Below, piece by piece: positions 26,471 to 34,887 of a DNA stretch of 64,000 bases. The position numbers were made by a program, and so were the translations under genes. Position 1 is the stretch's first letter. Each line of letters opens with the position of its first letter. The DNA comes from Streptomyces sp. NBC_01335 (lineage in GTDB: Bacteria > Actinomycetota > Actinomycetes > Streptomycetales > Streptomycetaceae). Location of the stretch: NCBI RefSeq assembly GCF_035953295.1, contig NZ_CP108370.1, positions 5,051,001 through 5,115,000 of the forward strand, read 5' to 3'. Under the pieces are notes generated by a model. That model was given only the letters and a program-made list of their open reading frames with translations. It was not told the origin of the DNA and searched no databases.

Positions 26471-27616
26471 ATGACCGACCAGCACAGCTTCGAGACCCTC
26501 GCGATCCACGCGGGAAGCACCGCCGATCCGCTCACCGGCGCCGTCGTTCCGCCCATCTACCAGGTGTCCACGTACAAGCAGGACGGTGTCGGCGGACTGC
26601 GCGGGGGATACGAGTACAGCCGCAGCGCCAACCCGACGCGCACCGCCCTGGAGGAGAACCTGGCGGCGCTGGAGGGCGGCCGGCGCGGACTCGCCTTCGC
26701 CTCCGGACTCGCCGCCGAGGACTGCCTGCTCCGTACGCTGCTCACCCCCGGCGACCACGTGGTGATCCCGAACGACGCCTACGGCGGCACCTTCCGGCTG
26801 TTCGCCAAGGTCGCGTCGCGCTGGGGCGTGGAGTTCTCGGTGGCCGACACCTCGGACGTGGCCGCGGTACGCGCCGCGATCACCCCGCGCACCAAGGCGG
26901 TCTGGGTCGAGACGCCCTCCAACCCGCTGCTCGGCATCACCGACATCGCGGCCGTCGCGGACGTGGCCCGCCAGGCCGGTGCCCGGCTGGTCGTCGACAA
27001 CACCTTCGCCAGCCCCTACCTCCAGCAGCCGCTGGCGCTGGGCGCGGACGTCGTGGTGCACTCCACCACCAAGTACATGGGCGGCCACTCCGACGTGGTC
27101 GGTGGCGCGCTGATCGTCGACGACGCCGGTCTCGCCGAGGAGTTGGCCTTCCACCAGAACGCGATGGGCGCGGTCGCGGGCCCGTTCGACGCCTGGCTGG
27201 TGCTGCGCGGCATCAAGACCCTCGCCGTCCGCATGGACCGGCACACCGAGAACGCCGGCCGGATCGCCGAACTGCTCACCCGCCATCCCGAGGTGACGCA
27301 GGTCCTCTACCCCGGACTGCCGGACCACCCGGGCCACGAGGTCGCCGCCAAGCAGATGCGGGCGTTCGGCGGCATGGTCTCCTTCCGCGTGCGCGGCGGC
27401 GAGGAGGCGGCCGTCAACGTCTGCGACCGTGCGAAGCTGTTCACCCTCGGCGAGTCGCTCGGCGGCGTCGAGTCGCTGCTGGAGCACCCGGGCCGGATGA
27501 CCCACGCCTCCGCCGCCGGCTCCCCGCTGGAGGTCCCCGCCGACCTGGTACGGCTCTCCGTCGGCATCGAGAACGGCGACGACCTGCTGGCCGACCTCGC
27601 CCAGGCACTCGGCTGA
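26471..27616 (+). CDS. metB: Cystathionine gamma-synthase
   Basis: 381 residues, Cys/Met metabolism PLP enzyme. PLP Lys is in VVHSTTKYMGGHSDVVGG, with the expected YEYSRSANPTRTALEENLA and ETPSNPLLGITDI blocks and SLGGVESLLEHPGRMTHAS near the C-terminus. It condenses O-acyl-homoserine with cysteine for methionine synthesis; cystathionine gamma-lyase is harder to exclude, but the sequence pattern favours MetB. A -10-like TACGCT (26457-26462) lies 8 bases before the ATG with no ribosome site, so the transcript is probably leaderless. A hairpin terminator follows. Confidence 0.92.
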   Translation: MTDQHSFETLAIHAGSTADPLTGAVVPPIYQVSTYKQDGVGGLRGGYEYSRSANPTRTALEENLAALEGGRRGLAFASGLAAEDCLLRTLLTPGDHVVIPNDAYGGTFRLFAKVASRWGVEFSVADTSDVAAVRAAITPRTKAVWVETPSNPLLGITDIAAVADVARQAGARLVVDNTFASPYLQQPLALGADVVVHSTTKYMGGHSDVVGGALIVDDAGLAEELAFHQNAMGAVAGPFDAWLVLRGIKTLAVRMDRHTENAGRIAELLTRHPEVTQVLYPGLPDHPGHEVAAKQMRAFGGMVSFRVRGGEEAAVNVCDRAKLFTLGESLGGVESLLEHPGRMTHASAAGSPLEVPADLVRLSVGIENGDDLLADLAQALG

Positions 27617-27629
27617 CGAACTCGGCTAC

Positions 27630-27658
27630 GGCGGAGGGTCGTTGATCGCCCCTCCGCC
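27630..27658 (+). terminator. metB terminator
   Basis: GGCGGAGGG (27630-27638) and CCCTCCGCC (27650-27658), 9-bp perfect stem, followed by a short CT-rich stretch. Confidence 0.75.
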
Positions 27659-27684
27659 CTTCCGGGCGATGTCCGCCCGTACGA

Positions 27685-27714
27685 ACGGTGCCGGGGAACG
27701 CGCCCCGGCACCGT
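27685..27714. terminator. Second hairpin in the metB/DUF1059 gap
   Basis: ACGGTGCCGGGG (27685-27696) and CCCCGGCACCGT (27703-27714), 12 bp with a 6-base loop. It probably ends the leftward DUF1059 transcript. Confidence 0.7.
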
Positions 27715-27775
27715 ACTCCCGGACACCCGCAGACACCGCGGAACATCCGGCAGGTTCTCGGGCTTCCAAGCTCTC

Positions 27776-27807
27776 GGGCTCTGTGGCTCCTGGGCTCTGT
27801 GGCTCCT
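27776..27807. repeat. Tandem 16-bp repeat
   Basis: GGGCTCTGTGGCTCCT occurs twice in immediate succession, with partial copies on both sides. It lies between the hairpins and the end of the DUF1059 gene. Confidence 0.7.
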
Positions 27808-27838
27808 GGGCTCGCGGGGCCGAGGGGCTTCCGGTCGC

Positions 27839-28036
27839 TCAGACGGCGGACTTCGCGTTCTCGTCGTCCAGCGAGGCCCTGATCTGCTCACGCAGTTCGG
27901 GGCCGTCCTTGTGCTCGTGCACCGAGACGGCGTGCTCGGCCGCTGCCCGGACGACCTCGTTCTCCTCGCCGGAGATGGTCAGTGAGCAGCCCGACACGCT
28001 CGGATACTTACGGCAGTCGGCGACTTTCCTGGTCAT
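27839..28036 (-). CDS. DUF1059 small protein
   Basis: 65 residues: MTRKVADCRKYPSVSGCSLT, then ISGEENEVVRAAAEHAVSVH and an acidic helical C-terminus. The two Cys and the AAxHAxxxHxH pattern (AAEHAVSVHEH) are the DUF1059 signature and may bind metal (inference). GAGGAGG precedes the chosen ATG. It lies just downstream of a MarR regulator on the same strand, 51 bases after its stop. Confidence 0.85.
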   Translation of the reverse strand: MTRKVADCRKYPSVSGCSLTISGEENEVVRAAAEHAVSVHEHKDGPELREQIRASLDDENAKSAV

Positions 28037-28087
28037 GGCGGCCTCCTCGTCCTTCACGTGGGCCTGCTGTTCCAGGGTAGTTCCAGG

Positions 28088-28618
28088 TCAGTCGCTCTGC
28101 GGCTGGTGAGCCGCCTGCCGGAGCGCGAGAGCACTGTTGAAGCGCGTCAGCAGGGCGCAGAAGGTCTCCCGCTCCTCCTCGCTCCAGTCGTCCGTGACCT
28201 GCGACATCAGATCCCGGCGGGAGGCGCGCACCTCGTCGAGGCGGGCCTGCCCGCGCGGCGACAACTGGAGCACCACCGCCCGGCCGTCCTCCGGGTGCGA
28301 GGTCCGCTTGACCAGCCCGGTGTCCACGAGCGGGGCGACCTGACGGGTCACCGTCGAGGAGTCGATGCCCATGCCCGCGGCCAGCGCCTTCACGCCCATC
28401 GGGCCTTCCCGGTCCAGCCGGTTCAGCAGCAGGTACGCGGCCCGGTCCATCGAGTTGCGGACCTTGCCGACGCCACCGAGACGGGTCTGCTCGGCACGCC
28501 GGGCGAAGACCGCCACCTGGTGCTGGAGCGTGTCGAGGACGACGGGGTCGGGACCCTGTGGAGGGGAGACGTCGTCCCCGGAAGGAGACGCAGCATTCGT
28601 CATGTCCTGAGGGGGCAT
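28088..28618 (-). CDS. MarR-family transcriptional regulator
   Basis: 176 residues. Winged helix in the middle: YLLLNRLDREGPMGVKALAA, GIDSSTVTRQVAPLVDTGLV and RTSHPEDGRAVVLQLSPRG, with the Asp-x-Arg wing typical of MarR. Long helices at both ends make the dimer interface. ATG 28618 has AGAGAG upstream; ATG 28603 is an alternative. It is divergent from threonine dehydratase with 177 bases between and may control it or itself (inference). The DUF1059 gene follows. Confidence 0.88.
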   Translation of the reverse strand: MPPQDMTNAASPSGDDVSPPQGPDPVVLDTLQHQVAVFARRAEQTRLGGVGKVRNSMDRAAYLLLNRLDREGPMGVKALAAGMGIDSSTVTRQVAPLVDTGLVKRTSHPEDGRAVVLQLSPRGQARLDEVRASRRDLMSQVTDDWSEEERETFCALLTRFNSALALRQAAHQPQSD

Positions 28619-28795
28619 GGCCAATAGCTCTCTTCGTGCGGTGTCGGATGGGTGGAGGACACAGTACGCGGCGATGCGGGCGGGTGTGTCCACGGTAGGC
28701 AAACCCGACCATCCGAGAACAGGCGGGGTGCCGGGGCGGGTGGGGGCCGGACCACTCGGCGGGCGGCCCGGCGGCGAGCTGCGAGACTGGCGGTC

Positions 28796-30028
28796 ATGAG
28801 CTTCCGTACGTCCGCACCCCACCCGCCGCTGATCCTCGACGACGTCCGGGGCGCCCAGAAAATACTGTCCGGCGTGGCCAGAACGACCGTGATGGAGGGC
28901 AGCCGCCACCTGTCGGAGCTCGTCGGCGCCCCCGTCCAGTTCAAGTGCGAGAACCTCCAGCGCACCGGCTCCTTCAAGCTGCGCGGAGCCTACGTACGCA
29001 TCGCCGGCCTCACCCCGGAGGAGCGGGCGGGCGGAGTCGTCGCCGCGAGTGCCGGAAACCATGCGCAGGGTGTCGCACTCGCCTCCTCTCTGCGCGGCGT
29101 ACGTTCCACGGTCTTCATGCCGGTCGGCGCTCCCCTCCCCAAGGTCGCCGCGACCCGCGAGTACGGCGCCGAGGTCCGGCTGCACGGCCAGGTCGTGGAC
29201 GAGACCCTGGCCGCCGCCCAGGAGTACGCGGAGCGGGCCGGAGCGGTCTTCATCCACCCCTTCGACCACCCCGACATCATCGCGGGCCAGGGCACCGTCG
29301 GCCTGGAGATCCTCGAACAGTGCCCCGAGGTCCGCACCATCGTCGTGGGCATCGGCGGCGGCGGACTGGCCGCCGGCATCGCCGTCGCCGTCAAGGCACT
29401 CCGCCCCGACGTGAAGATCATCGGCGTGCAGGCGGCGGGCGCCGCCGCGTACCCGCCCTCCCTCGCCGCCGGGCACCCGGTCGCCCTGGAGACGACCCCG
29501 CAGACGATGGCCGACGGCATCAGGGTCGGCCGCCCCGGCGACGTACCGTTCGGCCTGATCCAGGAGCTGGTGGACGAGGTCCGCACGGTCACCGAGGACG
29601 AACTCTCCAGCGCCCTGCTGCTCTGCCTGGAACGGGCCAAGCTCGTCGTCGAGCCCGCGGGCGCCAGCCCCGTCGCCGCGCTGCTCAGCGACCCGAAGTC
29701 CTTCCGGGGGCCGGTCGTCGCCGTGCTCTCCGGCGGAAACGTGGACCCGCTGCTCATGCAGCGCACCCTCCGCCACGGCATGGCCGCGGCCGGCCGCTAC
29801 CTGAGCCTGCGGGTGCGGATGGTGGACCGGCCCGGCGCCCTGGCCGCCCTGCTGGCCACCCTCTCCGGCGCCGACGCGAACGTGCTCGACATCAGCCACG
29901 TACGGACCGAACCGCGCCTCGGCCTCACCGAGGCGGAGGTCGAACTCCACCTGGAGACCAAGGGCCCCGAGCACTGCGAGGAGGTCGCCGCGGTCCTCCG
30001 CGCCGCCGGGCACCTCATCGTCGAGTGA
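28796..30028 (+). CDS. ilvA: Threonine ammonia-lyase with C-terminal ACT domain
   Basis: 410 residues. Fold type II PLP enzyme: RTGSFKLRGAYVR carries the PLP Lys, SAGNHAQGVALAS the phosphate/substrate loop, and GIGGGGLAAGIAVAVK the tetraglycine phosphate cradle. The last 75 residues (RMVDRPGALAALLATLSGAD, NVLDISHVR) form one ACT-like regulatory domain. With a single short ACT domain, it resembles the actinobacterial enzymes of about 410 residues annotated either as biosynthetic IlvA or catabolic TdcB. It converts threonine to 2-oxobutyrate. No ribosome site precedes the ATG; a leaderless start is possible. Confidence 0.92.
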   Translation: MSFRTSAPHPPLILDDVRGAQKILSGVARTTVMEGSRHLSELVGAPVQFKCENLQRTGSFKLRGAYVRIAGLTPEERAGGVVAASAGNHAQGVALASSLRGVRSTVFMPVGAPLPKVAATREYGAEVRLHGQVVDETLAAAQEYAERAGAVFIHPFDHPDIIAGQGTVGLEILEQCPEVRTIVVGIGGGGLAAGIAVAVKALRPDVKIIGVQAAGAAAYPPSLAAGHPVALETTPQTMADGIRVGRPGDVPFGLIQELVDEVRTVTEDELSSALLLCLERAKLVVEPAGASPVAALLSDPKSFRGPVVAVLSGGNVDPLLMQRTLRHGMAAAGRYLSLRVRMVDRPGALAALLATLSGADANVLDISHVRTEPRLGLTEAEVELHLETKGPEHCEEVAAVLRAAGHLIVE

Positions 30029-30043
30029 GTCGGGGCCGCCGTT

Positions 30044-30104
30044 TCGCACACGGCGGGCCCGCTGTCTCGCGCACGGCGGGTCTGCTGTCTCGCGCACGGC
30101 AGGG
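30044..30104 (+). repeat. Direct repeats after ilvA
   Basis: The unit GCTGTCTCGCGCACGGC(G)GG occurs twice, with a third related copy (TTTCGCACACGGCGGG) before it. A second small repeat (ACAGCAGACGG, twice, 15 bp apart) lies just before the next gene at about 30197-30218. No function evident. Confidence 0.55.
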
Positions 30105-30232
30105 CCGCGCCCGGCCGTTCCCCTCGGGTGTGAATTGTCCGGAACGTCCTAGGATGCGCACCGTAGGTATGTGAACGGACAACCGGTCCGTCCGACAGCA
30201 GACGGTCCCACAGCAGACGGGGGGTACCTCCT

Positions 30233-31309
30233 GTGCCAGGTGCGATCCACGCCGAAGGTCTGGTCAAGACCTTCGGCGACGTACGAGCGCTGGACGGCGT
30301 CGATCTCGACGTCCCCAAAGGAACGGTCCTCGGCCTCCTCGGCCCCAACGGCGCGGGCAAGACCACCGCCGTACGCGTCCTCACCACCCTGCTGCAACCC
30401 GACAGCGGCCGGGCCGAGGTCGCGGGCATCGACGTCCTGGCCAAACCCAACGAGGTACGCCGCTCCATCGGGCTGTCCGGGCAGTTCGCCGCGGTCGACG
30501 AGTACCTGACCGGCCGCGAGAACCTCCAGATGGTCGCCCGGCTCTACCAGATGCGCGCCCGCGACGCGAAGAAGCGGGCGGACGAGCTGCTGGAGCGGTT
30601 CCACCTCACAGACGCGGCCGACCGGACCGCCAAGACGTACTCGGGCGGCATGCGGCGCCGGCTCGACCTCGCGGCGGCCCTCGTGGTCCGGCCGCCGGTC
30701 ATGTTCATGGACGAGCCGACCACCGGCCTCGACCCCCGCAACCGCCAGCAGCTCTGGGAGGTCATCGAGGAACTCGTCGGTGGCGGAACGACTCTGCTGC
30801 TGACCACGCAGTACCTCGAAGAGGCCGACCACCTCGCCCACGACATCTGCGTCATCGACCACGGCAAGGTCATCGAACGCGGTACGTCCGACCAGCTCAA
30901 GGCCCGTACCGGCGGCGAACGCGTCGAGGTCGTCGTCCACACCCCGGAAGAGATCGAACCCGCCCGCGAGGCACTGGCCCGGTACGGCAAGGGCGAAGTC
31001 ACCGTCGTGCGGCACATGCGCAAACTCACCATCCCGGTCACCGGCGGCGCCAAACTCCTCGCCGAGGTCATCCGCGACCTGGACGGCCGGAACGTCGAGA
31101 TCGACGACATCGGGCTGCGCCGCCCCACCCTGGACGACGTCTTCATCTCGCTCACCGGCCACGCGGCCGAGGGCGAGAACGGGAACGGCGAGGGACGGAA
31201 CGGCGAAGGGCCGGACGGAGAGAGCGGCAACACCGGAGGCGGCACGGGAGGGGGCGGCTCGACGGCGGCTTCCCCCGGGTCCGGGAACGCGAAGGAGGAC
31301 GCACGGTGA
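30233..31309 (+). CDS. DrrA-type ABC transporter ATP-binding protein
   Basis: 358 residues from a GTG. Walker A is GPNGAGKTT, signature YSGGMRRRLDLAAALV, Walker B VMFMDEPTTGLDPRN, and LTTQYLEEADHLAHDICVID is the typical DrrA switch region. The C-terminal domain (about 230-305, LDDVFISLTGHAAEG) matches the daunorubicin-resistance ATPase family. A low-complexity Gly/Asn/Ser tail of about 45 residues is added. Stop and next start overlap as GTGA. It should power export of a drug-like or lipid substrate with the permease encoded next. Confidence 0.93.
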   Translation: MPGAIHAEGLVKTFGDVRALDGVDLDVPKGTVLGLLGPNGAGKTTAVRVLTTLLQPDSGRAEVAGIDVLAKPNEVRRSIGLSGQFAAVDEYLTGRENLQMVARLYQMRARDAKKRADELLERFHLTDAADRTAKTYSGGMRRRLDLAAALVVRPPVMFMDEPTTGLDPRNRQQLWEVIEELVGGGTTLLLTTQYLEEADHLAHDICVIDHGKVIERGTSDQLKARTGGERVEVVVHTPEEIEPAREALARYGKGEVTVVRHMRKLTIPVTGGAKLLAEVIRDLDGRNVEIDDIGLRRPTLDDVFISLTGHAAEGENGNGEGRNGEGPDGESGNTGGGTGGGGSTAASPGSGNAKEDAR

Positions 31310-32160
31310 CCACGCGCACGGAAGAGGCCCCGACGAGCCTGGCCCCCCGCCCGTCCGGCGGCATCGTCCAGTCGGTCGGCGACTCCCTGGTGATCGCCAA
31401 ACGGAACCTGATCAGGATGACCCGCATCCCCGAGGTGGTTCTCTTCGGGCTGATCCAGCCGATCATGTTCGTGGTGCTGTTCAGCTACGTCTTCGGCGGC
31501 TCGATGAACGTGGGCGGCTCGACCTCCCCGGAGGTCTACCGCAACTTCCTGATGGCCGGCATCTTCGCCCAGACCGTCACCTTCGCCACGGCGGGAGCCG
31601 GCGCGGGCATCGCGGACGACATGCACAAGGGCCTCATCGACCGGTTCCGCTCCCTGCCCATGGCCCGGGGCGCGGTCCTCACCGGGCGGACCATCGCCGA
31701 CCTCGTACAGACCACCCTCACCGTGATGGTGCTCGTGGTCGTCGCCCTGCTCGTCGGCTGGCGCATCCACGAGGGCATCTGGAAGGCTCTGGGCGCCTTC
31801 GGCCTGCTCCTGCTGCTCGGGTACGCCTTCTCCTGGATCGGCGCCCTCATCGGGCTGACCGTACGCACCCCGGAGGCGGCGACCTCCGGCGGCCTGATCT
31901 GGCTCTTCCCGGTGACGTTCATCTCCAACGCCTTCGTGGACTCCAGCCAGATGGCGTCCTGGCTCCAGCCGATCGCCGACTGGAACCCGTTCAGCGCGAC
32001 CGTGCAGGCGTGCCGCGTCCTCTTCGGCAACCCGGGTGTCTCCCCGTCCGACGCCTGGCCGATGCAGCACCCGGTCTGGGCCTCGCTGATCTGGTCCGTC
32101 GTGATCACCGTGGTCTTCCGGACGCTGGCGGTCCGCAAGTACCGGCGGGCGGCGGTCTGA
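31306..32160 (+). CDS. DrrB-type ABC-2 transporter permease
   Basis: 284 residues with the ABC-2 membrane topology: six hydrophobic helices (near 45-68, 85-110, 130-160, 163-187, 195-215, 260-280). Family blocks are LIQPIMFVVLFSYVFGGSM, FRSLPMARGAVLTGRTIADL and WLFPVTFISNAFVDSSQMAS. It is translationally coupled to the DrrA-type ATPase. No biosynthetic cluster is next to it, so it is probably a housekeeping or self-resistance exporter of unknown substrate. A 20-bp hairpin follows between it and greA. Confidence 0.92.
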   Translation: MTTRTEEAPTSLAPRPSGGIVQSVGDSLVIAKRNLIRMTRIPEVVLFGLIQPIMFVVLFSYVFGGSMNVGGSTSPEVYRNFLMAGIFAQTVTFATAGAGAGIADDMHKGLIDRFRSLPMARGAVLTGRTIADLVQTTLTVMVLVVVALLVGWRIHEGIWKALGAFGLLLLLGYAFSWIGALIGLTVRTPEAATSGGLIWLFPVTFISNAFVDSSQMASWLQPIADWNPFSATVQACRVLFGNPGVSPSDAWPMQHPVWASLIWSVVITVVFRTLAVRKYRRAAV

Positions 32161-32267
32161 GGCTCGCGCCCCACTGAGCGACCAACGGCTGTGTCCCCGC
32201 CCGCAGAAGCCGGCGAACAGGGGCACACCTGTACGGAGTTCGGGCCAGGGCGCCGGTGGTCACGCGA

Positions 32268-32310
32268 AAGCCCCGGTCGCGGACTCCTCGGGAGTCCGCG
32301 ACCGGGGCTT
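32268..32310. terminator. Bidirectional terminator between the exporter operon and greA
   Basis: A 20-bp perfect stem (32268-32287 with 32291-32310) around the 3-base loop TCG, between convergent genes. One of the strongest hairpins in the window. Confidence 0.9.
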
Positions 32311-32345
32311 CGTACGTCGCGGCGCGACGCGGGAGACTCGGTGGC

Positions 32346-32843
32346 TCAGCCGGTGTACGGCTTGGCCGACAGGATCTTCACCGTGGCCTTCTTGCCGTTG
32401 GGCAGCTCGTACTCCGCGTCGTCGCCCATGCGCTTGCCGTTGACGCCCTTGCCGAGCGGCGACTGCGGCGAGTACGTCTCGATCTCCGTGCTCGCGTACT
32501 CACGGGAGGCGAGCAGGAAGGTCACCGTGTCGTCCTCGTCGCCGTCGAAGGCGATCGTCACGACCATGCCGGGCTCGACCACACCGTCGTCGGCCGGCGC
32601 CTCGCCGACCTTCGCGTGCTCCAGGAGCTGGGTGAGCTGACGCACCCGGAGCTCCATCTTGCCCTGCTCTTCCTTGGCCGCGTGGTACCCGCCGTTCTCG
32701 CGGAGGTCGCCCTCCTCGCGGGCCGCCGCGATCTTTACGGAGATCTCCGTGCGCGCGGGACCAGACAGGTACTCCAGCTCGGCCTTGAGCTGGTTGTACG
32801 CCTCCTGCGTGAGCCAGGTGACGTTTTCGCTGGTCTGGGTCAC
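32346..32843 (-). CDS. greA: Transcription elongation factor GreA
   Basis: 165 residues from a GTG with GAGGAG upstream. N-terminal coiled coil (WLTQEAYNQLKAELEYLSG through KIAAAREEGDLRENGGYHAA), with the catalytic acidic tip (EEGDLRENGGYHAAKEEQG) that rescues backtracked RNA polymerase. The C-terminal FKBP-like domain has YSPQSPLGKGVNGKRMGD. Length and motifs match actinobacterial GreA. Convergent with the exporter operon. Confidence 0.96.
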   Translation of the reverse strand: MTQTSENVTWLTQEAYNQLKAELEYLSGPARTEISVKIAAAREEGDLRENGGYHAAKEEQGKMELRVRQLTQLLEHAKVGEAPADDGVVEPGMVVTIAFDGDEDDTVTFLLASREYASTEIETYSPQSPLGKGVNGKRMGDDAEYELPNGKKATVKILSAKPYTG

Positions 32844-33051
32844 AGGTGCTCCTCGTCGGTGCTGGGAATACAAAGCATCGCCCTACCCCGAGCTTGTTCC
32901 CTCACGGGTGGGCGAAACCACGAGCCTAACAATTTCCCGGGCAAAGGGGGAGAAGGTTACCCGGCGCCACTGGAGGCGTGGCGGACAGTACGGGCGGCAC
33001 GGGGCGCACAGCGCGCACGGGGCGGTCCGCGGCGAGCGGAACGCCGGGGGC

Positions 33052-33465
33052 TCAGCCGGCCGAGCCGCCGCTCGTGCAGCCCACCAGCTCCACCGCGCTG
33101 GCCCGGGCCGTCGTCCGCAGCGCCACGACCTCGTCGACGCGCCCCACGTGCTGGTCGAAGCGGAAGTCCTTGCGGGCCACCTCGCTGCCCGCCGCGTCCA
33201 GGGCGCGGACCGTGCAGAAGCCGCCTGAGTCCTTGTCCTTGTGCACTTCGAGATGGGCCTCGGCCCGCTCGTCGGAGACGACCTTGGACTTGATCAGCTC
33301 GGCGCTGATGTCCGTACCGCCGATGTAGTCCACACCGATCCACACGATCACGCCGACCAGCGCCGCACCCAGGACCGCGCCGACCACCCTGAGCTTGCGG
33401 TCGGCCTGCTCGTCCCGGCTCCGGCCGTACCGGCCCTCGGGTGTGGCCTCGCGCAGCGCCGTCAT
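33052..33465 (-). CDS. DUF4307 membrane protein
   Basis: 137 residues. A cytoplasmic N-terminus (GRYGRSRDEQADRKLRVVGA) leads into a single helix (VVGAVLGAALVGVIVWIGVD) and an extracytoplasmic beta-rich domain with two Cys that may pair (GGFCTVRALDA and LVGCTSGG). This is the DUF4307 architecture found beside mca in actinobacteria. AGGAGGAACGATC precedes the ATG. Divergent from mca with 97 bases between. Function unknown. Confidence 0.85.
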   Translation of the reverse strand: MTALREATPEGRYGRSRDEQADRKLRVVGAVLGAALVGVIVWIGVDYIGGTDISAELIKSKVVSDERAEAHLEVHKDKDSGGFCTVRALDAAGSEVARKDFRFDQHVGRVDEVVALRTTARASAVELVGCTSGGSAG

Positions 33466-33497
33466 GATCGTTCCTCCTGTGCAGGGAATCGAGGAAT

Positions 33498-33526
33498 TTT
33501 CCACCTTCCCGTTCGGTCACTATAGG
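33498..33526 (+). promoter_or_regulatory. Vegetative promoter of mca
   Basis: TTTCCA (33498-33503), 17 bases, TATAGG (33521-33526), a good fit to the principal sigma consensus, about 30 bases upstream of the mca start region. Confidence 0.5.
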
Positions 33527-33562
33527 AGTTGCCCATCGCGACGAATAACTGAGGACCGAGTC

Positions 33563-34444
33563 TTGACCGAGCAGCTGCGCCTGATGGCCGTCCACGCCCA
33601 CCCCGACGACGAGTCGAGCAAGGGCGCGGCCACCATGGCCAAGTACGTGTCCGAGGGGGTGGACGTCATGGTCGTCACCTGCACCGGTGGCGAGCGTGGT
33701 TCCATCCTCAACCCCCGGCTCCAGGGAGACGCGTACATCGAGGAGAACATCCACGAGGTGCGCAGGAAGGAGATGGACGAGGCCCGCGCGATTCTCGGCG
33801 TCCAGCAGGAATGGCTCGGCTTCGTCGACTCCGGCCTCCCCGAGGGCGACCCGCTGCCTCCGCTTCCCGAGGGCTGCTTCGCACTGGAGGACGAGGAGAC
33901 CGCCGCAGGGCGCCTCGTCGCCCGGATCCGTTCGTTCCGCCCGCAGGTCGTCACCACGTACGACGAGAACGGCGGCTACCCGCACCCCGACCACATCATG
34001 ACCCACAAGATCACGATGATCGCGTTCGACGGTGCGAACGACAAGGAGCGCTTCCCCGAGGACGAGTTCGGCCCCGTCTGGGAACCGCGGAAGCTGTACT
34101 ACAACCAGGGCTTCAACAGGCCCCGCACCCTCGCCCTGCACGAGGCGCTCCTGGCGCGCGGCCTGGAGTCCCCGTACGGCGACTGGCTGAAGCGCTGGGA
34201 CGAGATGCAGCACACCGAACGCACCCTGACCACGCACATCCCGTGCGCGGAGTTCTTCGAGGTGCGTGACCGTGCGCTCATCGCCCACGCCACGCAGATC
34301 GACCCGGAGGGCGGCTGGTTCCGCGTGCCGATGGACGTGCAGAAGGAGGTCTGGCCGACCGAGGAGTACGAGCTCGTGAAGTCGAGCGTCGATACCTCCC
34401 TCCCCGAGAGCGATCTCTTCGCGGGCATCCGCGACAATGCCTGA
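33563..34444 (+). CDS. mca: Mycothiol S-conjugate amidase
   Basis: 293 residues from a TTG start (GAGGA upstream) giving MTEQLRLMAVHAHPDDESSK as in known Mca proteins. Zinc ligands are in AVHAHPDDESSKGAA and GYPHPDHIMTHKI, and CTGGERGSILNP is conserved. Mca cleaves mycothiol-toxin conjugates to release mercapturic acids for export, a detoxification step peculiar to actinobacteria. Its paralogue MshB acts in mycothiol synthesis, but the longer C-terminal part fits Mca. The next small membrane protein gene overlaps the stop codon. Confidence 0.95.
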   Translation: MTEQLRLMAVHAHPDDESSKGAATMAKYVSEGVDVMVVTCTGGERGSILNPRLQGDAYIEENIHEVRRKEMDEARAILGVQQEWLGFVDSGLPEGDPLPPLPEGCFALEDEETAAGRLVARIRSFRPQVVTTYDENGGYPHPDHIMTHKITMIAFDGANDKERFPEDEFGPVWEPRKLYYNQGFNRPRTLALHEALLARGLESPYGDWLKRWDEMQHTERTLTTHIPCAEFFEVRDRALIAHATQIDPEGGWFRVPMDVQKEVWPTEEYELVKSSVDTSLPESDLFAGIRDNA

Positions 34445-34715
34445 TATGTACTCCACCCAGGCACTGACGCATCTCGTCCCGCTGGCCGCCGACGAGCTCG
34501 ACAAGAACAAGGTGACCCCCGGCGTTCTCGGCTTCCTCGTCTTCGCCGCGCTCGCCGTCGGCGTGTGGCTGCTGATGAAGTCGATGAACCGCCACATGGG
34601 CCGGGTGAACTTCGAGGAGACCCCGGACGAGACCGAGGCACCCGCGCCCGCCGCCACCGGTGCCGGTCACGGTGCCGCCCCGGGGACCGCTTCCGCCGGA
34701 GCCGGCGGGAAGTAG
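34437..34715 (+). CDS. Small single-helix membrane protein coupled to mca
   Basis: 92 residues if started at 34437 (overlapping mca by 8 bases) or 89 from ATG 34446. A short N-terminus is followed by one transmembrane helix (VLGFLVFAALAVGVWLLMKSM), a basic stretch (NRHMGRVNF) and an Ala/Pro/Gly/Thr-rich disordered tail. It recurs next to mca in actinobacteria as far as I know. Translational coupling suggests a related role, perhaps locating Mca at the membrane (speculative). An 11-bp hairpin follows. Confidence 0.8.
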   Translation: MPDMYSTQALTHLVPLAADELDKNKVTPGVLGFLVFAALAVGVWLLMKSMNRHMGRVNFEETPDETEAPAPAATGAGHGAAPGTASAGAGGK

Positions 34716-34750
34716 TACCCGGGCGCCGTCCTTCGGGCGGTGCCCTGTTC

Positions 34751-34782
34751 CGCCCCGCGCCATGTCCGTACGGCGCGGGGCG
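34751..34782 (+). terminator. Terminator of the mca operon
   Basis: CGCCCCGCGCC (34751-34761) and GGCGCGGGGCG (34772-34782), 11-bp perfect stem, 10-base loop. Confidence 0.75.
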
Positions 34783-34887
34783 CGGGGGTGTGCCCTCGCC
34801 TCCCCGCGACCCCTTAGGGGAGCTTTCCCGGACCGGGTAGGGACGTCCCCGATAGGCCGGACGCCGGGCGACTGCGAGTCTCCTCGC

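Noticed and set aside
27776..27807. CRISPR-like repeat
   Set aside because: Only two adjacent 16-bp copies with no spacers and no cas genes.
30233..32160. Drug-resistance cassette of a biosynthetic cluster
   Set aside because: DrrAB-type exporter genes are intact, but no biosynthetic genes adjoin them; they lie among core metabolic genes.
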